NCBI GenBank assembly: GCA_025464975.1
Contig: JAODMT010000024.1
Coordinates: forward strand, 248,001 to 312,000
DNA from: Microbacteriaceae bacterium
GTDB taxonomy: Bacteria > Actinomycetota > Actinomycetes > Actinomycetales > Microbacteriaceae
DNA: 64,000 bases
Reading direction: 5' to 3'
The notes below the pieces were generated by a model, which had not been told where the DNA came from, made no database searches, and saw only the letters and a list, made by a program, of their open reading frames with translations. Each line of letters begins with the position of its first letter. Positions within the stretch are counted from its first letter, which is position 1. The translations under genes were made by a program, and so were the position numbers. Positions 15,830-25,900 of this stretch are shown piece after piece.

Positions 15830-17407
15830 ATGTCACTCCTGCCCGGCCTCTTGGACGCTCCTGCGCACCCCGCTGCCATCCGCGTGGGAATCGGCCCGCT
15901 GTCGGTGGACGACGTCGTCGCCGTGGCCAGGCTCGACGCGCCCGTGGTCATCGAACACGACGCGAGGGCCGCCGTGGCCGCGAGCCGGCGCATGATCGAC
16001 GCTCTCGCGAGCGACGAATCGCCGCACTATGGCATCTCCACCGGATTCGGCGCCCTCGCGAGCACCTATATCGCCGCCGACAAGCGCGCGCAGCTTCAGC
16101 GCAGCCTCATCCGCTCCCACGCCGCGGGATCTGGCGACGAGGTGGAGCGGGAAAGCGTGCGGGCTCTCATGCTGCTTCGCATTTCCACTCTTCTCACCGG
16201 CCGCACCGGCATCCGGCTTTCGACCGTTGAGACGTACGTCGCACTGCTCAACGCCGGGATCACCCCGGTGGTCCGCGAATACGGCTCGCTCGGCTGCTCC
16301 GGCGACCTCGCCCCGCTCGCGCACTGCGCGCTCGCCCTGATGGGAGAGGGAACGGTGCGCGACCGATCCGGCATCCTCGTGCCGGCGGCCGAGGCCCTCG
16401 CCGCGGCCGGCATCGAGCCGGTGCTGCTGGCCGAGAAAGAGGGGCTCGCTCTCGTGAACGGCACGGACGGGATGCTCGGCCAGCTGAGCCTCGCGATCCA
16501 CGACCTGCGCATCCTGCTCTCGTCCGCGGACGTCGCCGCCGCCATGTCGGTAGAGGCGCTGCTCGGAACGGACGCGGTGTTCGCCGACGACCTTGCCGCG
16601 TTGCGACCGCAGGCCGGTCAGCGGCTGTCGGCCGCGAACATCCGGCGCATGCTCGCCGATTCGCCGATTGTGGCGAGCCATCGTGGGTCGGGGCACACCG
16701 TCGTGCAGGACGCCTACTCGTTGCGCTGTGCCCCGCAGGTGCACGGGGCCGCCCGCGACACCGTCGACCACGCCGCGCTCGTGGCCGAGCGGGAACTCGC
16801 CTCGGCGGTGGATAACCCCGTAGTGACGCTCGACGGGCGGGTGGAGTCGAACGGTAACTTTCACGGCGCCCCGGTCGCCTACGTGCTCGACTTCCTCGCG
16901 ATCGTCGTCGCCGATGTGGCGAGCATGTCCGAGCGGCGCACCGACCGGATGCTGGATCCCGCCCGCAGCCACGGGCTGCCGGCCTTCCTCGCTTCGGATG
17001 CCGGAGTGGACAGCGGCCTGATGATCGCCCAGTACACCGCGGCGGGTATCGTCTCCGAGCTCAAGCGGCTCGCCGTGCCATCCTCGGTCGACTCGATTCC
17101 GTCGTCGGCCATGCAGGAGGACCACGTGTCGATGGGTTGGGCCGGCGCCCGCAAGCTGCGCAGGGCCATCGACGGCCTTGGTCGGGTGCTCGCCATCGAG
17201 GTGATGACCGCGGCGCGCGCTCTCGACCTGCGTGCGCCGCTGGCGCCTGGGCCGGGCACCGGTGCCGTGCTCGACCGGGTGCGTGAGGAGATCGAGGGAC
17301 CCGGACCCGACCGCTTCCTGTCGCCCGAGATCGAGGCCGTCGTCGCCGCGGTGCAGAGCGGCGAAATCCTTGCCGCCGCGGTCGCCCGGCTCGGAGCGCT
17401 GGACTAG
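15830..17407 (+). CDS. hutH: histidine ammonia-lyase
   Basis: A 525-residue HutH that deaminates L-histidine to trans-urocanate, the first step of histidine degradation. The electrophilic MIO group normally forms from Ala-Ser-Gly; here the triad is Cys156-Ser157-Gly158 within [14 protein letters not shown]. The family signature allows Cys at this place and I recall it in streptomycete enzymes, so activity is expected. YGISTGFG near residue 68 supplies the catalytic Tyr, and NPV and GNFHG motifs follow around residues 327-345. It is the first gene of the hut operon, 63 bases from the divergent IclR gene. A GGGGAG stretch precedes the ATG. Confidence 0.96.
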   Translation: MSLLPGLLDAPAHPAAIRVGIGPLSVDDVVAVARLDAPVVIEHDARAAVAASRRMIDALASDESPHYGISTGFGALASTYIAADKRAQLQRSLIRSHAAGSGDEVERESVRALMLLRISTLLTGRTGIRLSTVETYVALLNAGITPVVREYGSLGCSGDLAPLAHCALALMGEGTVRDRSGILVPAAEALAAAGIEPVLLAEKEGLALVNGTDGMLGQLSLAIHDLRILLSSADVAAAMSVEALLGTDAVFADDLAALRPQAGQRLSAANIRRMLADSPIVASHRGSGHTVVQDAYSLRCAPQVHGAARDTVDHAALVAERELASAVDNPVVTLDGRVESNGNFHGAPVAYVLDFLAIVVADVASMSERRTDRMLDPARSHGLPAFLASDAGVDSGLMIAQYTAAGIVSELKRLAVPSSVDSIPSSAMQEDHVSMGWAGARKLRRAIDGLGRVLAIEVMTAARALDLRAPLAPGPGTGAVLDRVREEIEGPGPDRFLSPEIEAVVAAVQSGEILAAAVARLGALD

Positions 17408-17447
17408 ACCCGCCCGACTAGTCGTAAAGATTCTGGAGAGGAACACC

Positions 17448-19112
17448 ATGATCGACCTTCACGCGCCGCGCGTTGTCCGAGCCGCGCGGGGGAACACCCT
17501 CACCGCCAAGAGCTGGCAGACCGAGGGACCGTTGCGCATGCTCATGAACAATCTCGACCCAGAGGTCGCCGAGCACCCGGAAAAGCTCGTCGTGTACGGC
17601 GGCACAGGCAAGGCGGCACGAAACTGGGAGGCGTACGACGCAATAGTGCGAACGCTCGAGACTCTCGAGTCCGACGAGACGCTTCTCGTGCAGTCCGGCA
17701 AGCCGGTCGGCGTGTTCCGCACCCACGAATGGGCACCGCGCGTGCTCATCGCCAACTCGAACCTCGTCGGAGAGTGGGCGAACTGGCCGGAGTTTCGCCG
17801 ACTCGAGGAGCTCGGGCTCACGATGTACGGGCAGATGACGGCCGGCTCGTGGATCTACATCGGTACCCAGGGGATTCTGCAGGGCACCTACGAGACCTTC
17901 GCCGCGATCGCCACCAAGAGATTCGGCGGCACCCTCGCGGGAACCCTCACCCTGACAGCGGGCGCCGGAGGGATGGGAGGCGCCCAACCGATGGCGGTGA
18001 CCCTCAACGAGGGCGTCGTGCTCATCGTCGACGTCGACGAGACGCGGCTGCGGCGTCGGCTCGACCACGGTTACCTCGACGAGCTCGCCGAGGACATCGA
18101 CGACGCGCTTCTGCGGGTCGCGGCGGCGAAGTCTGACCGGCGCGCCCTCTCCGTCGGCCTCGTCGGCAACGCGGCAACCGTCTTCCCGGAGTTGCTCTCC
18201 CGCGGTGTGCCGATTGACATCGTGACCGACCAGACCTCCGCGCACGACCCGCTCAACTACCTGCCGGAGGGGGTCACCGTGGAGGAGTGGCACGCGCTCG
18301 CCGAAGCCGATCCGGAGGGGTTCACCATCCGTGCTCGCGCGTCGATGGCCAAACACGTGCAGGCGATGGTCGACTTCCAGGATGCCGGGGCCGAGGTCTT
18401 CGACTACGGGAACTCGATCCGGGCTGAGGCACTGCTCGGCGGATGCGAGCGCGCATTCGAGTTCCCCGGCTTCGTGCCGGCCTACATCCGTCCGCTCTTC
18501 GCCGAGGGCAAGGGGCCGTTCCGCTGGGCGGCGCTCTCGGGCGACCCGGCCGACATCGCCGCGACGGACCGCGCCATCCTTGAGCTGTTTCCGAATGACG
18601 AAAAGCTCAGGCGGTGGATCACGGCGGCCGGGGAGAAGATCTCGTTCGAGGGCCTGCCTGCCCGCATCTGCTGGCTCGGCTACAAGGAGCGTCACCTCGC
18701 CGGACTGCGCTTCAACGAGATGGTGGCCTCCGGCGAGCTGTCCGCCCCCGTCGTGATCGGTCGCGACCACCTCGACTCCGGCTCCGTCGCATCCCCGTAC
18801 CGGGAGACCGAGGGGATGGCGGACGGCTCCGACGCGATCGCCGATTGGCCTCTGCTCAACGCGCTGCTCAACACGGCCTCCGGGGCGACCTGGGTGTCGA
18901 TTCACCACGGCGGCGGGGTTGGCATCGGCCGAAGCATCCACGCCGGTCAGGTGGTCGTCGCCGACGGAACGCCGCTCGCGGCGCAGAAGATCGAACGCGT
19001 GCTCACCAACGACCCGGGCAGCGGAGTCATGAGGCACGTCGACGCCGGCTACGAGCGGGCGGCCGAGGTCGCTCGGGAACGCGGCCTTCGCGTGCCGATG
19101 TGGGAGGGCTAG
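17448..19112 (+). CDS. hutU: urocanate hydratase
   Basis: A 554-residue HutU, full family length, which converts urocanate to 4-imidazolone-5-propionate using tightly bound NAD+ as an electrophile. It has [10 protein letters not shown] near the N-terminus, the [12 protein letters not shown] Rossmann motif near residue 180, and the [15 protein letters not shown] block ahead of [13 protein letters not shown]. The catalytic Cys of the family lies in this last region. GGAGAGG at 17435-17441 sets the start. The stop codon abuts the GTG start of the next gene, so co-translation is likely. Confidence 0.97.
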   Translation: MIDLHAPRVVRAARGNTLTAKSWQTEGPLRMLMNNLDPEVAEHPEKLVVYGGTGKAARNWEAYDAIVRTLETLESDETLLVQSGKPVGVFRTHEWAPRVLIANSNLVGEWANWPEFRRLEELGLTMYGQMTAGSWIYIGTQGILQGTYETFAAIATKRFGGTLAGTLTLTAGAGGMGGAQPMAVTLNEGVVLIVDVDETRLRRRLDHGYLDELAEDIDDALLRVAAAKSDRRALSVGLVGNAATVFPELLSRGVPIDIVTDQTSAHDPLNYLPEGVTVEEWHALAEADPEGFTIRARASMAKHVQAMVDFQDAGAEVFDYGNSIRAEALLGGCERAFEFPGFVPAYIRPLFAEGKGPFRWAALSGDPADIAATDRAILELFPNDEKLRRWITAAGEKISFEGLPARICWLGYKERHLAGLRFNEMVASGELSAPVVIGRDHLDSGSVASPYRETEGMADGSDAIADWPLLNALLNTASGATWVSIHHGGGVGIGRSIHAGQVVVADGTPLAAQKIERVLTNDPGSGVMRHVDAGYERAAEVARERGLRVPMWEG

Positions 19113-20384
19113 GTGGCCCTGCTCGATCACGGCATGCTCGCGCACGGAATGCTCGCCGGCCTCGATGAGATCGCCGACGTCGGTCGGGATGCCGCGCGCG
19201 GGGGCTACTCCAGGCATCTCTGGCAGGGTCCCGACCTCGAGTTGCGGGCCTGGTTCATCGAGCGAGCAACCCGGATCGGGCTCGACGTCGAGACGGACCG
19301 CAATGGCAATCTGTGGGCCTGGTGGGGTGAGCCGGGCGAGAACGCCGTCGTCACAGGCAGCCACCTCGATTCGGTGCCCGGCGGCGGAGCCTACGACGGC
19401 CCGCTCGGGGTGGTGAGCGCCCTCAATGCGGTTGCGAGTCTCAAGAACGCGGGATTCCAACCGTCCCGTCCGGTCGCCGTGGTCGTCTTCGCGGAGGAGG
19501 AGGGCTCCCGATTCGGGGTAGCCTGCCTCGGCTCCCGGTTGCTGACAGGCGCGATCGACGCCGATCGGGCTCGTTCTCTCGTCGACCGGGATGGCGTGAC
19601 TCTCGCCGAGGCGGCCGCTCTCGCCGGGCTCGATCCCCGTCGACTCGGCGTCGATCGCGAGGCCATCGACCGGGTCGGACTCTTCATCGAACTCCACGTC
19701 GAGCAGGGCCGCGGCCTGATCGACCTCCAGTCTCCGCTCGCCATCGCGTCCTCGATCCTCGCGCACGGTCGCTGGCGGCTCACCTTCACCGGCCAGGGCA
19801 ACCACGCGGGGGCGACGACGATGGCCGAGCGACGCGACCCGATGGTGGCCGCGGCACGCGCGATCCTCGCCGTGACGGAAGCGGCCGTCGCCTCTCCCGA
19901 TTCCCGGGCAACAGTCGGTCGCCTCGAGGTGGTTCCCGGGGGGACCAACGTCATCGCCTCGAGAGTGATCGCGTGGCTCGACGCCAGGGCGCCATCCGAC
20001 CAGCAGACGCGCGACCTCGTCGCCGACATCGAGGCGCGAATCCGGCTGGCGCTCGCCGTAACCGGATGCTCGCTCGAGGTCACCGAGGAATCCTGGTCGG
20101 GCGTGGTCACCTTCGACCCGACCGTCGCGGAAGACCTCTCGGTCGCGCTCGGCGGCACGCCGCTGGTCGCTGCTCCGTCGATCGCCACGCCGCGGATCTT
20201 CACCCCGCGGCTCTCAACTGGGGCCGGGCACGACGCCGGGGTGCTCGCCGCCGTCGTGCCGAGCGCGATGGTGTTCGTGCGAAACCCGACCGGGATATCG
20301 CACTCCCCGGAGGAGTTCGCCGAGGCCGCCGACTGCGTCGCTGGTGTGTCCGCGCTCGAGAGAATGCTGCGGTCGGTGCTATGA
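19113..20384 (+). CDS. M20 family amidohydrolase (AllC/hydantoinase type) in hut operon
   Basis: A 423-residue zinc peptidase-like amidase of the allantoate amidohydrolase and N-carbamoyl-amino-acid hydrolase group. Metal-binding motifs are GSHLDSVPGG (His84), AYDGPLG (Asp95), AEEEG (Glu128-130) and ELHVEQG (His195). It starts with GTG directly after hutU's stop, with GGGAGGG as ribosome site, and ends in an ATGA overlap with hutF. No HutG-type N-formylglutamate deformylase is in the operon, and HutF produces N-formylglutamate. I therefore infer that this enzyme releases formate to give glutamate. A true allantoate or carbamoyl substrate remains possible. Confidence 0.88.
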   Translation: MALLDHGMLAHGMLAGLDEIADVGRDAARGGYSRHLWQGPDLELRAWFIERATRIGLDVETDRNGNLWAWWGEPGENAVVTGSHLDSVPGGGAYDGPLGVVSALNAVASLKNAGFQPSRPVAVVVFAEEEGSRFGVACLGSRLLTGAIDADRARSLVDRDGVTLAEAAALAGLDPRRLGVDREAIDRVGLFIELHVEQGRGLIDLQSPLAIASSILAHGRWRLTFTGQGNHAGATTMAERRDPMVAAARAILAVTEAAVASPDSRATVGRLEVVPGGTNVIASRVIAWLDARAPSDQQTRDLVADIEARIRLALAVTGCSLEVTEESWSGVVTFDPTVAEDLSVALGGTPLVAAPSIATPRIFTPRLSTGAGHDAGVLAAVVPSAMVFVRNPTGISHSPEEFAEAADCVAGVSALERMLRSVL

Positions 20385-21739
20385 GCTACTGGTGCTCCAC
20401 CGTTGTGATCGACGGCGTCGCCGAGCCGTCGGTGCGGATCGAGTTCGGCAGCGACGGGCGGATCACCGCCATCCAGCGGGCAGCCGCCCCGGCGGACGAG
20501 GATGTCCGGCTTGGCACGGTCGTTCCCGGCATGGGGAACGCGCACTCGCATGCGTTTCACCGGGTGCTGCGGGGTCGCACCCACTCCGACGGCGGCGACT
20601 TCTGGCGCTGGCGCGAGTCGATGTACCGGGCGGCGTCCGTTCTGGACCCGACTCGCTACCTCGCACTGGCTCGGGCGGTCTTCGCCGAGATGCTCGTGAG
20701 CGGGTGGACCGCCGTCGGAGAGTTCCACTACGTGCACCACCAACCGGATGGCACCCCGTGGGCGGAGCCGCATGCCATGGAACTCGCCATCTCCCGCGCG
20801 GCAGCCGAGGTGGGAATCCGGCTGGTCCTGCTCGACACCCTCTACCTCGCGGGTGGAATCGGCCAGCAGCTCGCACCGGATCAGCGCGCGTTCGGGGATG
20901 GGACGACCGCGGCCTGGCTTGACCGCTGGCACTCCCTGCGGGAGACGATCGGCGACCGGACGACGTTGGGCGCGGCCATCCACTCGGTGCGCGCGGTACC
21001 GCCGGAGGACATCCGGCTTGCGGTGCTCGGCCTGCCGGACGATGTGCCGCTGCACGTTCACGTCTCAGAGCAGCCGCGGGAGAACCGCGACTCGCTCGCC
21101 GCGTACGGCCGCACCCCGGTCGGTGTGCTGGCCGACGCCGGTGCCCTTTCACCGCGGACCAGCCTCGTGCACGCCACTCACCTCACCGCCGAGGACCGTG
21201 CGATCGTCGCCGAATCGGGGGCGACCGTGGTGTTCTGCCCGACCACCGAGGCCGACCTCGGGGACGGCATCGGGCCGGCCCGGGCCCTCGCCGACGCCGG
21301 CACCCCGATCGCCCTCGGATCCGACCAGAACGCGGTGATCGATCCGTTTCTGGAGATGCGGGGACTCGAGGCCGGTGAGCGCCTCGCCTCCGGTTCCCGC
21401 GGCAGGTTCGACCCGGCGCGGCTTCTCGCCGCGGCGAGCACGACGGGGTACGCCTCGCTCGGTCTCGGCGACCACCGCCTGGCGGTTGGCGACCCGTGCG
21501 ACCTCGTGGAAGTCGCGGCGACGAGTCTGCGCACGGTCGGATCCCGGCCGGCCCAGTTGCCCATGACGGCGACGGCGTCGGATGTCGAGCGGGTCATCGT
21601 CGGCGGCAGACTCGCCGCCGATCGCGGTCGCCTGGTCCCGGCCGAGGGAATCACGTTCGGCCGCCGGCCGGAGAACCTGCTGCTCGCGGCACTGACCGAA
21701 CTTTTTTCCCCTGAAGGAGGGTCCGTCGATGACCGCTGA
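20381..21739 (+). CDS. hutF: formimidoylglutamate deiminase
   Basis: A 452-residue amidohydrolase-superfamily enzyme that turns N-formimino-L-glutamate into N-formyl-L-glutamate and ammonia. It has NAHSHAFHR (metal His55 and His57), WRESMY, the strand-5 LHVHVSEQ motif and ALGSDQNAVIDPFLEMR with the catalytic Asp. These features separate HutF from imidazolonepropionase. Its ATG overlaps the M20 stop. It ends 11 bases into hutI. Its presence shows that the five-step pathway, by way of formylglutamate, is used rather than HutG formiminoglutamase. Confidence 0.94.
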   Translation: MSYWCSTVVIDGVAEPSVRIEFGSDGRITAIQRAAAPADEDVRLGTVVPGMGNAHSHAFHRVLRGRTHSDGGDFWRWRESMYRAASVLDPTRYLALARAVFAEMLVSGWTAVGEFHYVHHQPDGTPWAEPHAMELAISRAAAEVGIRLVLLDTLYLAGGIGQQLAPDQRAFGDGTTAAWLDRWHSLRETIGDRTTLGAAIHSVRAVPPEDIRLAVLGLPDDVPLHVHVSEQPRENRDSLAAYGRTPVGVLADAGALSPRTSLVHATHLTAEDRAIVAESGATVVFCPTTEADLGDGIGPARALADAGTPIALGSDQNAVIDPFLEMRGLEAGERLASGSRGRFDPARLLAAASTTGYASLGLGDHRLAVGDPCDLVEVAATSLRTVGSRPAQLPMTATASDVERVIVGGRLAADRGRLVPAEGITFGRRPENLLLAALTELFSPEGGSVDDR

Positions 21740-22919
21740 GCTGATCACCGGGATTGGTGAACTGACCACCAACGATGCACCGCGATCCGGCGAATCGACC
21801 CGCCTGCCGGGCGCCGCGCTCGTCATCGAGAACGGCCGCGTCGCCTGGATCGGGTCGGCGAGTCGGGCCCCGGACGCCGACTCCCGCACCGACGTCGGCG
21901 GTCGCGCGGTGCTCCCCGGATGGGTGGATACGCACACCCACCTCGTGTTCGCCGGCGACCGGTCCGCCGAATTCGAGTCCCGCATGGCCGGCCACGCGTA
22001 TCAGGCCGGCGGGATCGGCACCACGGTCACGGCGACCCGCGAGGCATCCGAACACGAGCTTGTTGCCAACGCGAAGCGACTCGCCGCAGAGGCACTGCGA
22101 CAGGGAACCACGTTTCTGGAGACCAAGACCGGCTACGGTCTCGACCTCGAGAGCGAGACCCGGTCGGCGCGAGCCGCATCCTCCGTCGCCGATGTCGTGA
22201 CGTTCCTTGGCGCGCACATCGTGCCGAGCGGAATCGACCGTGATGAATACCTTCGGCTCGTGACTGGACCGATGTTGCAGGCCGTCGCCCCGCTCGTCGA
22301 CTTCATCGACGTGTTCTGCGAGACCGGGGCGTTTGATGCGGAGGAGTCGCGGGCGGTCCTGCTCGCCGGCCGGGCCGCGGGGCTCGGGCTGCGGGTGCAC
22401 GGCAATCAGCTCGGTCACGGCGACGGGGTGCGGCTCGCCGTCGAGCTTGGCGCGTCGAGCGTTGACCACTGCAATCACCTTGCCGCCGCCGACATCGACG
22501 CGCTAGCCTCCTCGACCACCGTCGCGACGTTGCTTCCGGCCTGCGATCTCTCGACCCGTGAGCCGCTCGCCCCGGCTCGAGCGCTGCTGGATGCCGGGGC
22601 GCACATCGCGCTCGCGACGAACTGCAACCCCGGTACCTCGTATACGACGTCGATGCAGTATTGCGTGGCGACCGCGGTGCTGCAGATGCGGCTGACCGTC
22701 ACCGAGGCGGTGTGGGCGGCCACCCGAGGGGCCGCACGGTCGGTTGCTCGGGACGACGGAGTCGATTCGGTCGGCTCGCTGCGGGTCGGAGCCATCGCCG
22801 ATCTGCAGGTGCTCGATGCGCCTTCGGTGTCGCACCTCGCCTACCGACCGGGCGTTCCGCTCACGAGCGCCGTCTGGCGCCACGGCACTCGGGTGACCGC
22901 CGTCCCGAGCGCCTTCTAG
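21729..22919 (+). CDS. hutI: imidazolonepropionase
   Basis: A 396-residue amidohydrolase that opens 4-imidazolone-5-propionate to N-formimino-L-glutamate. The motifs are WVDTHTHLVFAGDR (His69 and His71), the substrate loop RMAGHAYQAGGIGTTV, TKTGYGLD and RVHGNQLGH, ending with ATNCNPGTSYT. It is about 10 residues shorter than typical, with no missing catalytic block. GAAGGAGGG inside the end of hutF provides the ribosome site. It is the last gene of the hut operon; a shared hairpin at 22944 follows. Confidence 0.96.
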   Translation: MTAELITGIGELTTNDAPRSGESTRLPGAALVIENGRVAWIGSASRAPDADSRTDVGGRAVLPGWVDTHTHLVFAGDRSAEFESRMAGHAYQAGGIGTTVTATREASEHELVANAKRLAAEALRQGTTFLETKTGYGLDLESETRSARAASSVADVVTFLGAHIVPSGIDRDEYLRLVTGPMLQAVAPLVDFIDVFCETGAFDAEESRAVLLAGRAAGLGLRVHGNQLGHGDGVRLAVELGASSVDHCNHLAAADIDALASSTTVATLLPACDLSTREPLAPARALLDAGAHIALATNCNPGTSYTTSMQYCVATAVLQMRLTVTEAVWAATRGAARSVARDDGVDSVGSLRVGAIADLQVLDAPSVSHLAYRPGVPLTSAVWRHGTRVTAVPSAF

Positions 22920-22943
22920 CTCCGGGTCGCCGTTAAAAACGAC

Positions 22944-22983
22944 ACTCGCTGCCGTCCTCCGATAGGGCAAGACAGCAGCGAGT
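22944..22983 (-). terminator. terminator between hutI and the Ig-repeat gene
   Basis: ACTCGCTGCCGTC pairs with GACAGCAGCGAGT (13 positions, one mismatch) around 14 bases. On the minus strand it is followed by GTTTTTAA, so it best serves the Ig-repeat gene; it may also stop hut transcripts. Confidence 0.8.
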
Positions 22984-22999
22984 CCCGCTGGGTCAGGTG

Positions 23000-25900
23000 T
23001 TAGCCCTCTTGGTTGCGGCGTCGTCGGGCGGCAGCGACCAGCAGGAGACCGAGCGCCAGCAGCGCCACAATGAGGCTGAGGATGACGGGGATCGGGAGCG
23101 GCGATCCCGTGAATGCCAGCGCCGCGGCCTTCACTGGCACGGTGACCGTGACGCTGGCTCGGCTCGCGGCGTAGGACGCATCGCCCGAATATGCGGCGAG
23201 GACCGAGTGCGTTCCGGAGCCGAGTGCGGTGGTGGTGCAGGACCTGTCAGGAAGGGTGGCGGTGCAGAGGAGTGTCCCATTCAGGGTGAACGTGATGGTT
23301 CCGGTCGCTCCCGTGGGGATCCCGGTCGCGGTGAGCGTGGTGGTCGATCCGGCGTTGTCGACAGTCGTGCCGGCGACAATCGCCGACCTCTGGGCCTGAA
23401 CGGTCAGCCTTAAGCGGGGGCCGTTGGCCGCCAGGTGGTTGCTGTCGCCGCTGTAGTGCGGGGTGACGGCGTAGGTTCCACCGGGTAGGTTCTGCTCGGT
23501 GGTGCAGGACGCGTCGGGCAGGGTCGCCGTGCAGAGCACGGTGCCGTCCGCCGCTGTGTAGGCAATCGTTCCGGTGGCGCCCGCCGCCAGACCGGTGGTC
23601 GTCAGCGTGGCGGTCGCGCCGTGGATGATTGTCGCGACAAGCGTGTCATCGACCGTTGCCTGGAACGCTGGGGCACTCGCCTTCGTGACCGTGAGGTCCG
23701 CGGTGATGGTGGTGGTGGCGGGATCGAAGTTGACGTCGCCCTGGTAGGTGGCGGTGACGTGATAGGTCCCAGCGGCCAGGTCAGCCGCCGTCGCGCAGGA
23801 CGTGGCAGGAAGCGTGACCGTGCAGAGGATGTTGCCGCCCTGGTCGGTGTACTGGATGCTGCCGGTGGCTCCGGTCGAGACCCCCGAGGTGTCCAGAGTG
23901 GCCGGTGTGCTAAACGGTGCATCGGCGTTGGGGCCGCCGTTGACCGTGGCGGTGATGGTGACCGCGGCCTTGGTGACGGTGAACGAGATGGCGGCACTGC
24001 TGCCTCCGGTGTAGTTAGCGTCGCCGGAGTACGTGGCCGTGACCGTATAGGAGCCGGCGGACAGTCCAGAGGAAGAGGCGCACGAGGTGGCTGGCGCGGT
24101 CGCGGTGCAGAGGATAGTTCCGTCGGCGGTCGTGTACGTGATCGTTCCGGTGGCTCCCGCCCGCAGACCCGATGTGTCGAAGGTCCCGGTGGAGCCGAAG
24201 GGGACAGACGGGGTGTCGACGGTGGCACCCAGCGCGGGTGCGGAGGCTTTGGTGACGGTCAGCTGCGCGGGGATGGTGCTGGTGGCGGCGGCATAGTTCG
24301 CGTCGCCACTGTAAGCGGCGGTCACCGCGTAGCTACCGGAGGCGAGAGTGCTCGAGGTCGCGCAGGAGTGCGTGGCAGCCGTGGAGGTGCACAGGATGTT
24401 TCCACCGGCGTCGGCGAAGCTCACCGTCCCGGTCGCGCCAGCGGGAAGGCCCGCCGCGCTCAGGGTTGTCGGTGTTCCATACTTGACCGTCGCAGGCGAT
24501 GCGGCCACGGTGATCGTGGAGGGCGCTGACTGCGTGACTGCAGTGGTGGTGCCGGTCGACGTTGCGTAGGTGGTGTCGCCGGAGTAGGTCGCGGTGATCG
24601 TATGAGACCCGGCTGGTCCCGCGGTTGTCGCGGTGCAGGTGGCGATACCGTTGGTCACGGGAGCGGTCGCGCAGAGGGTTGCCCCGGTCGTGGTATCGGT
24701 GAATGCCACGGTTCCGGTGCCAGCGGACGGTGAGACTGTGGCGGTGAACGTCTCCGAGCTGCCGTACGTCGGGGAGGTCGGTGCGAGGGACAGGGCGGTC
24801 GTTGTCAGGACCTTCCCGATAGTGACGGTGGACGACGTCGTGACCACGGTCGCATCCGTGGACGCGACGACCGAGGAAATCGACAAGGGCGTTGCACCGG
24901 GGTTTCCGGCGGCTGTGAACGGAAGGCTTAGCGCCGGGAGGGACGCGCCTGCGGCGGTGGTGCCGGTGTAGGTGCACGTCTCCACCTGCCCGCTGATCGT
25001 GCAGGTGTAGTCAGTTCCCGTGTAGGTGAGCGGGGTGATGCCGGCCGGGAAGGTCGTGGTCACCTGCACGTTTTCACTTTCGGATCCGCCGCTCGCCGTG
25101 ACGCTTGGCTTCACCGTGTAGGTGGCTGTAGAGCCGCTCGACGGGGTGCCGGTGGACACACTCGAGGTCGCGGCAAGGACCGGGACTGGCCCGGTGAGGG
25201 TCTGCGCCGTGAAGTTGTTGATCTCGTGGATATCAGTACTTCCGCCGGTGGAGGCGACCCAGCCGTAGGTCAGTTTGTAGGGAAGCCCTGTGGACGGGTT
25301 GTACCAGGAGGCAGGGATGTAGGTAGAAGATTTGAGGTTGGGCAAGAGGCCGGTGAGCATCGTCTGGGCCTTGGTGCCGATCTTGTACACGATGGCGTAG
25401 GACGCTGCCGCGACAGACGCGGAAGTCAGCTTCGACGTGCCCGCGGAATTCACGATCGCGTTGGACGGGTTGATGATCACCTCGACCGGGACGTCGGAGC
25501 TCGCCCGGTCGGTGCCGTGCAGTGCATTGCTTCCGATCGAGGTGTCCTGGCCGAGGAGGCAGTATCCCTGCGTTCCGTTGCCGGGGCCACGGACCGTCAC
25601 GCTTGGGGTCGTGGACAGTGACGAGGGGGTGCAGCCGGCGCCTTCGTAGCCAGAGGTGACGTAGTTTCCCCAGTTGTCGAGGCCAAGTCCGAGGTATCCG
25701 TGGTCGAGTCCCGATTTCGCGGCGGTTCCGCTGCCGCTCGCCGAGTAGCCGAGGGAGCCGCCGGCTTGTCCGATCGATGTCGGCACTTGCGGGTTGTAGG
25801 GGTCGGTGACGGCGAGGTAGAAGACGATGCCGTCGGCGCCGCTGCCACCGTACTGGTAGGAGTCGAAGTGCGCGTCGATGCCTTTCGAGATCGGTACCGA

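Noticed and set aside
15833-17449. 538-residue open frame antisense to hutH
   Set aside because: It mirrors hutH exactly, has an Arg/His/Gly-rich composition and no domain; it is a high-GC shadow frame.
17418-19805. 795-residue open frame antisense to hutU and the M20 gene
   Set aside because: Shadow of two well-supported genes; no ribosome site, no recognisable motif.
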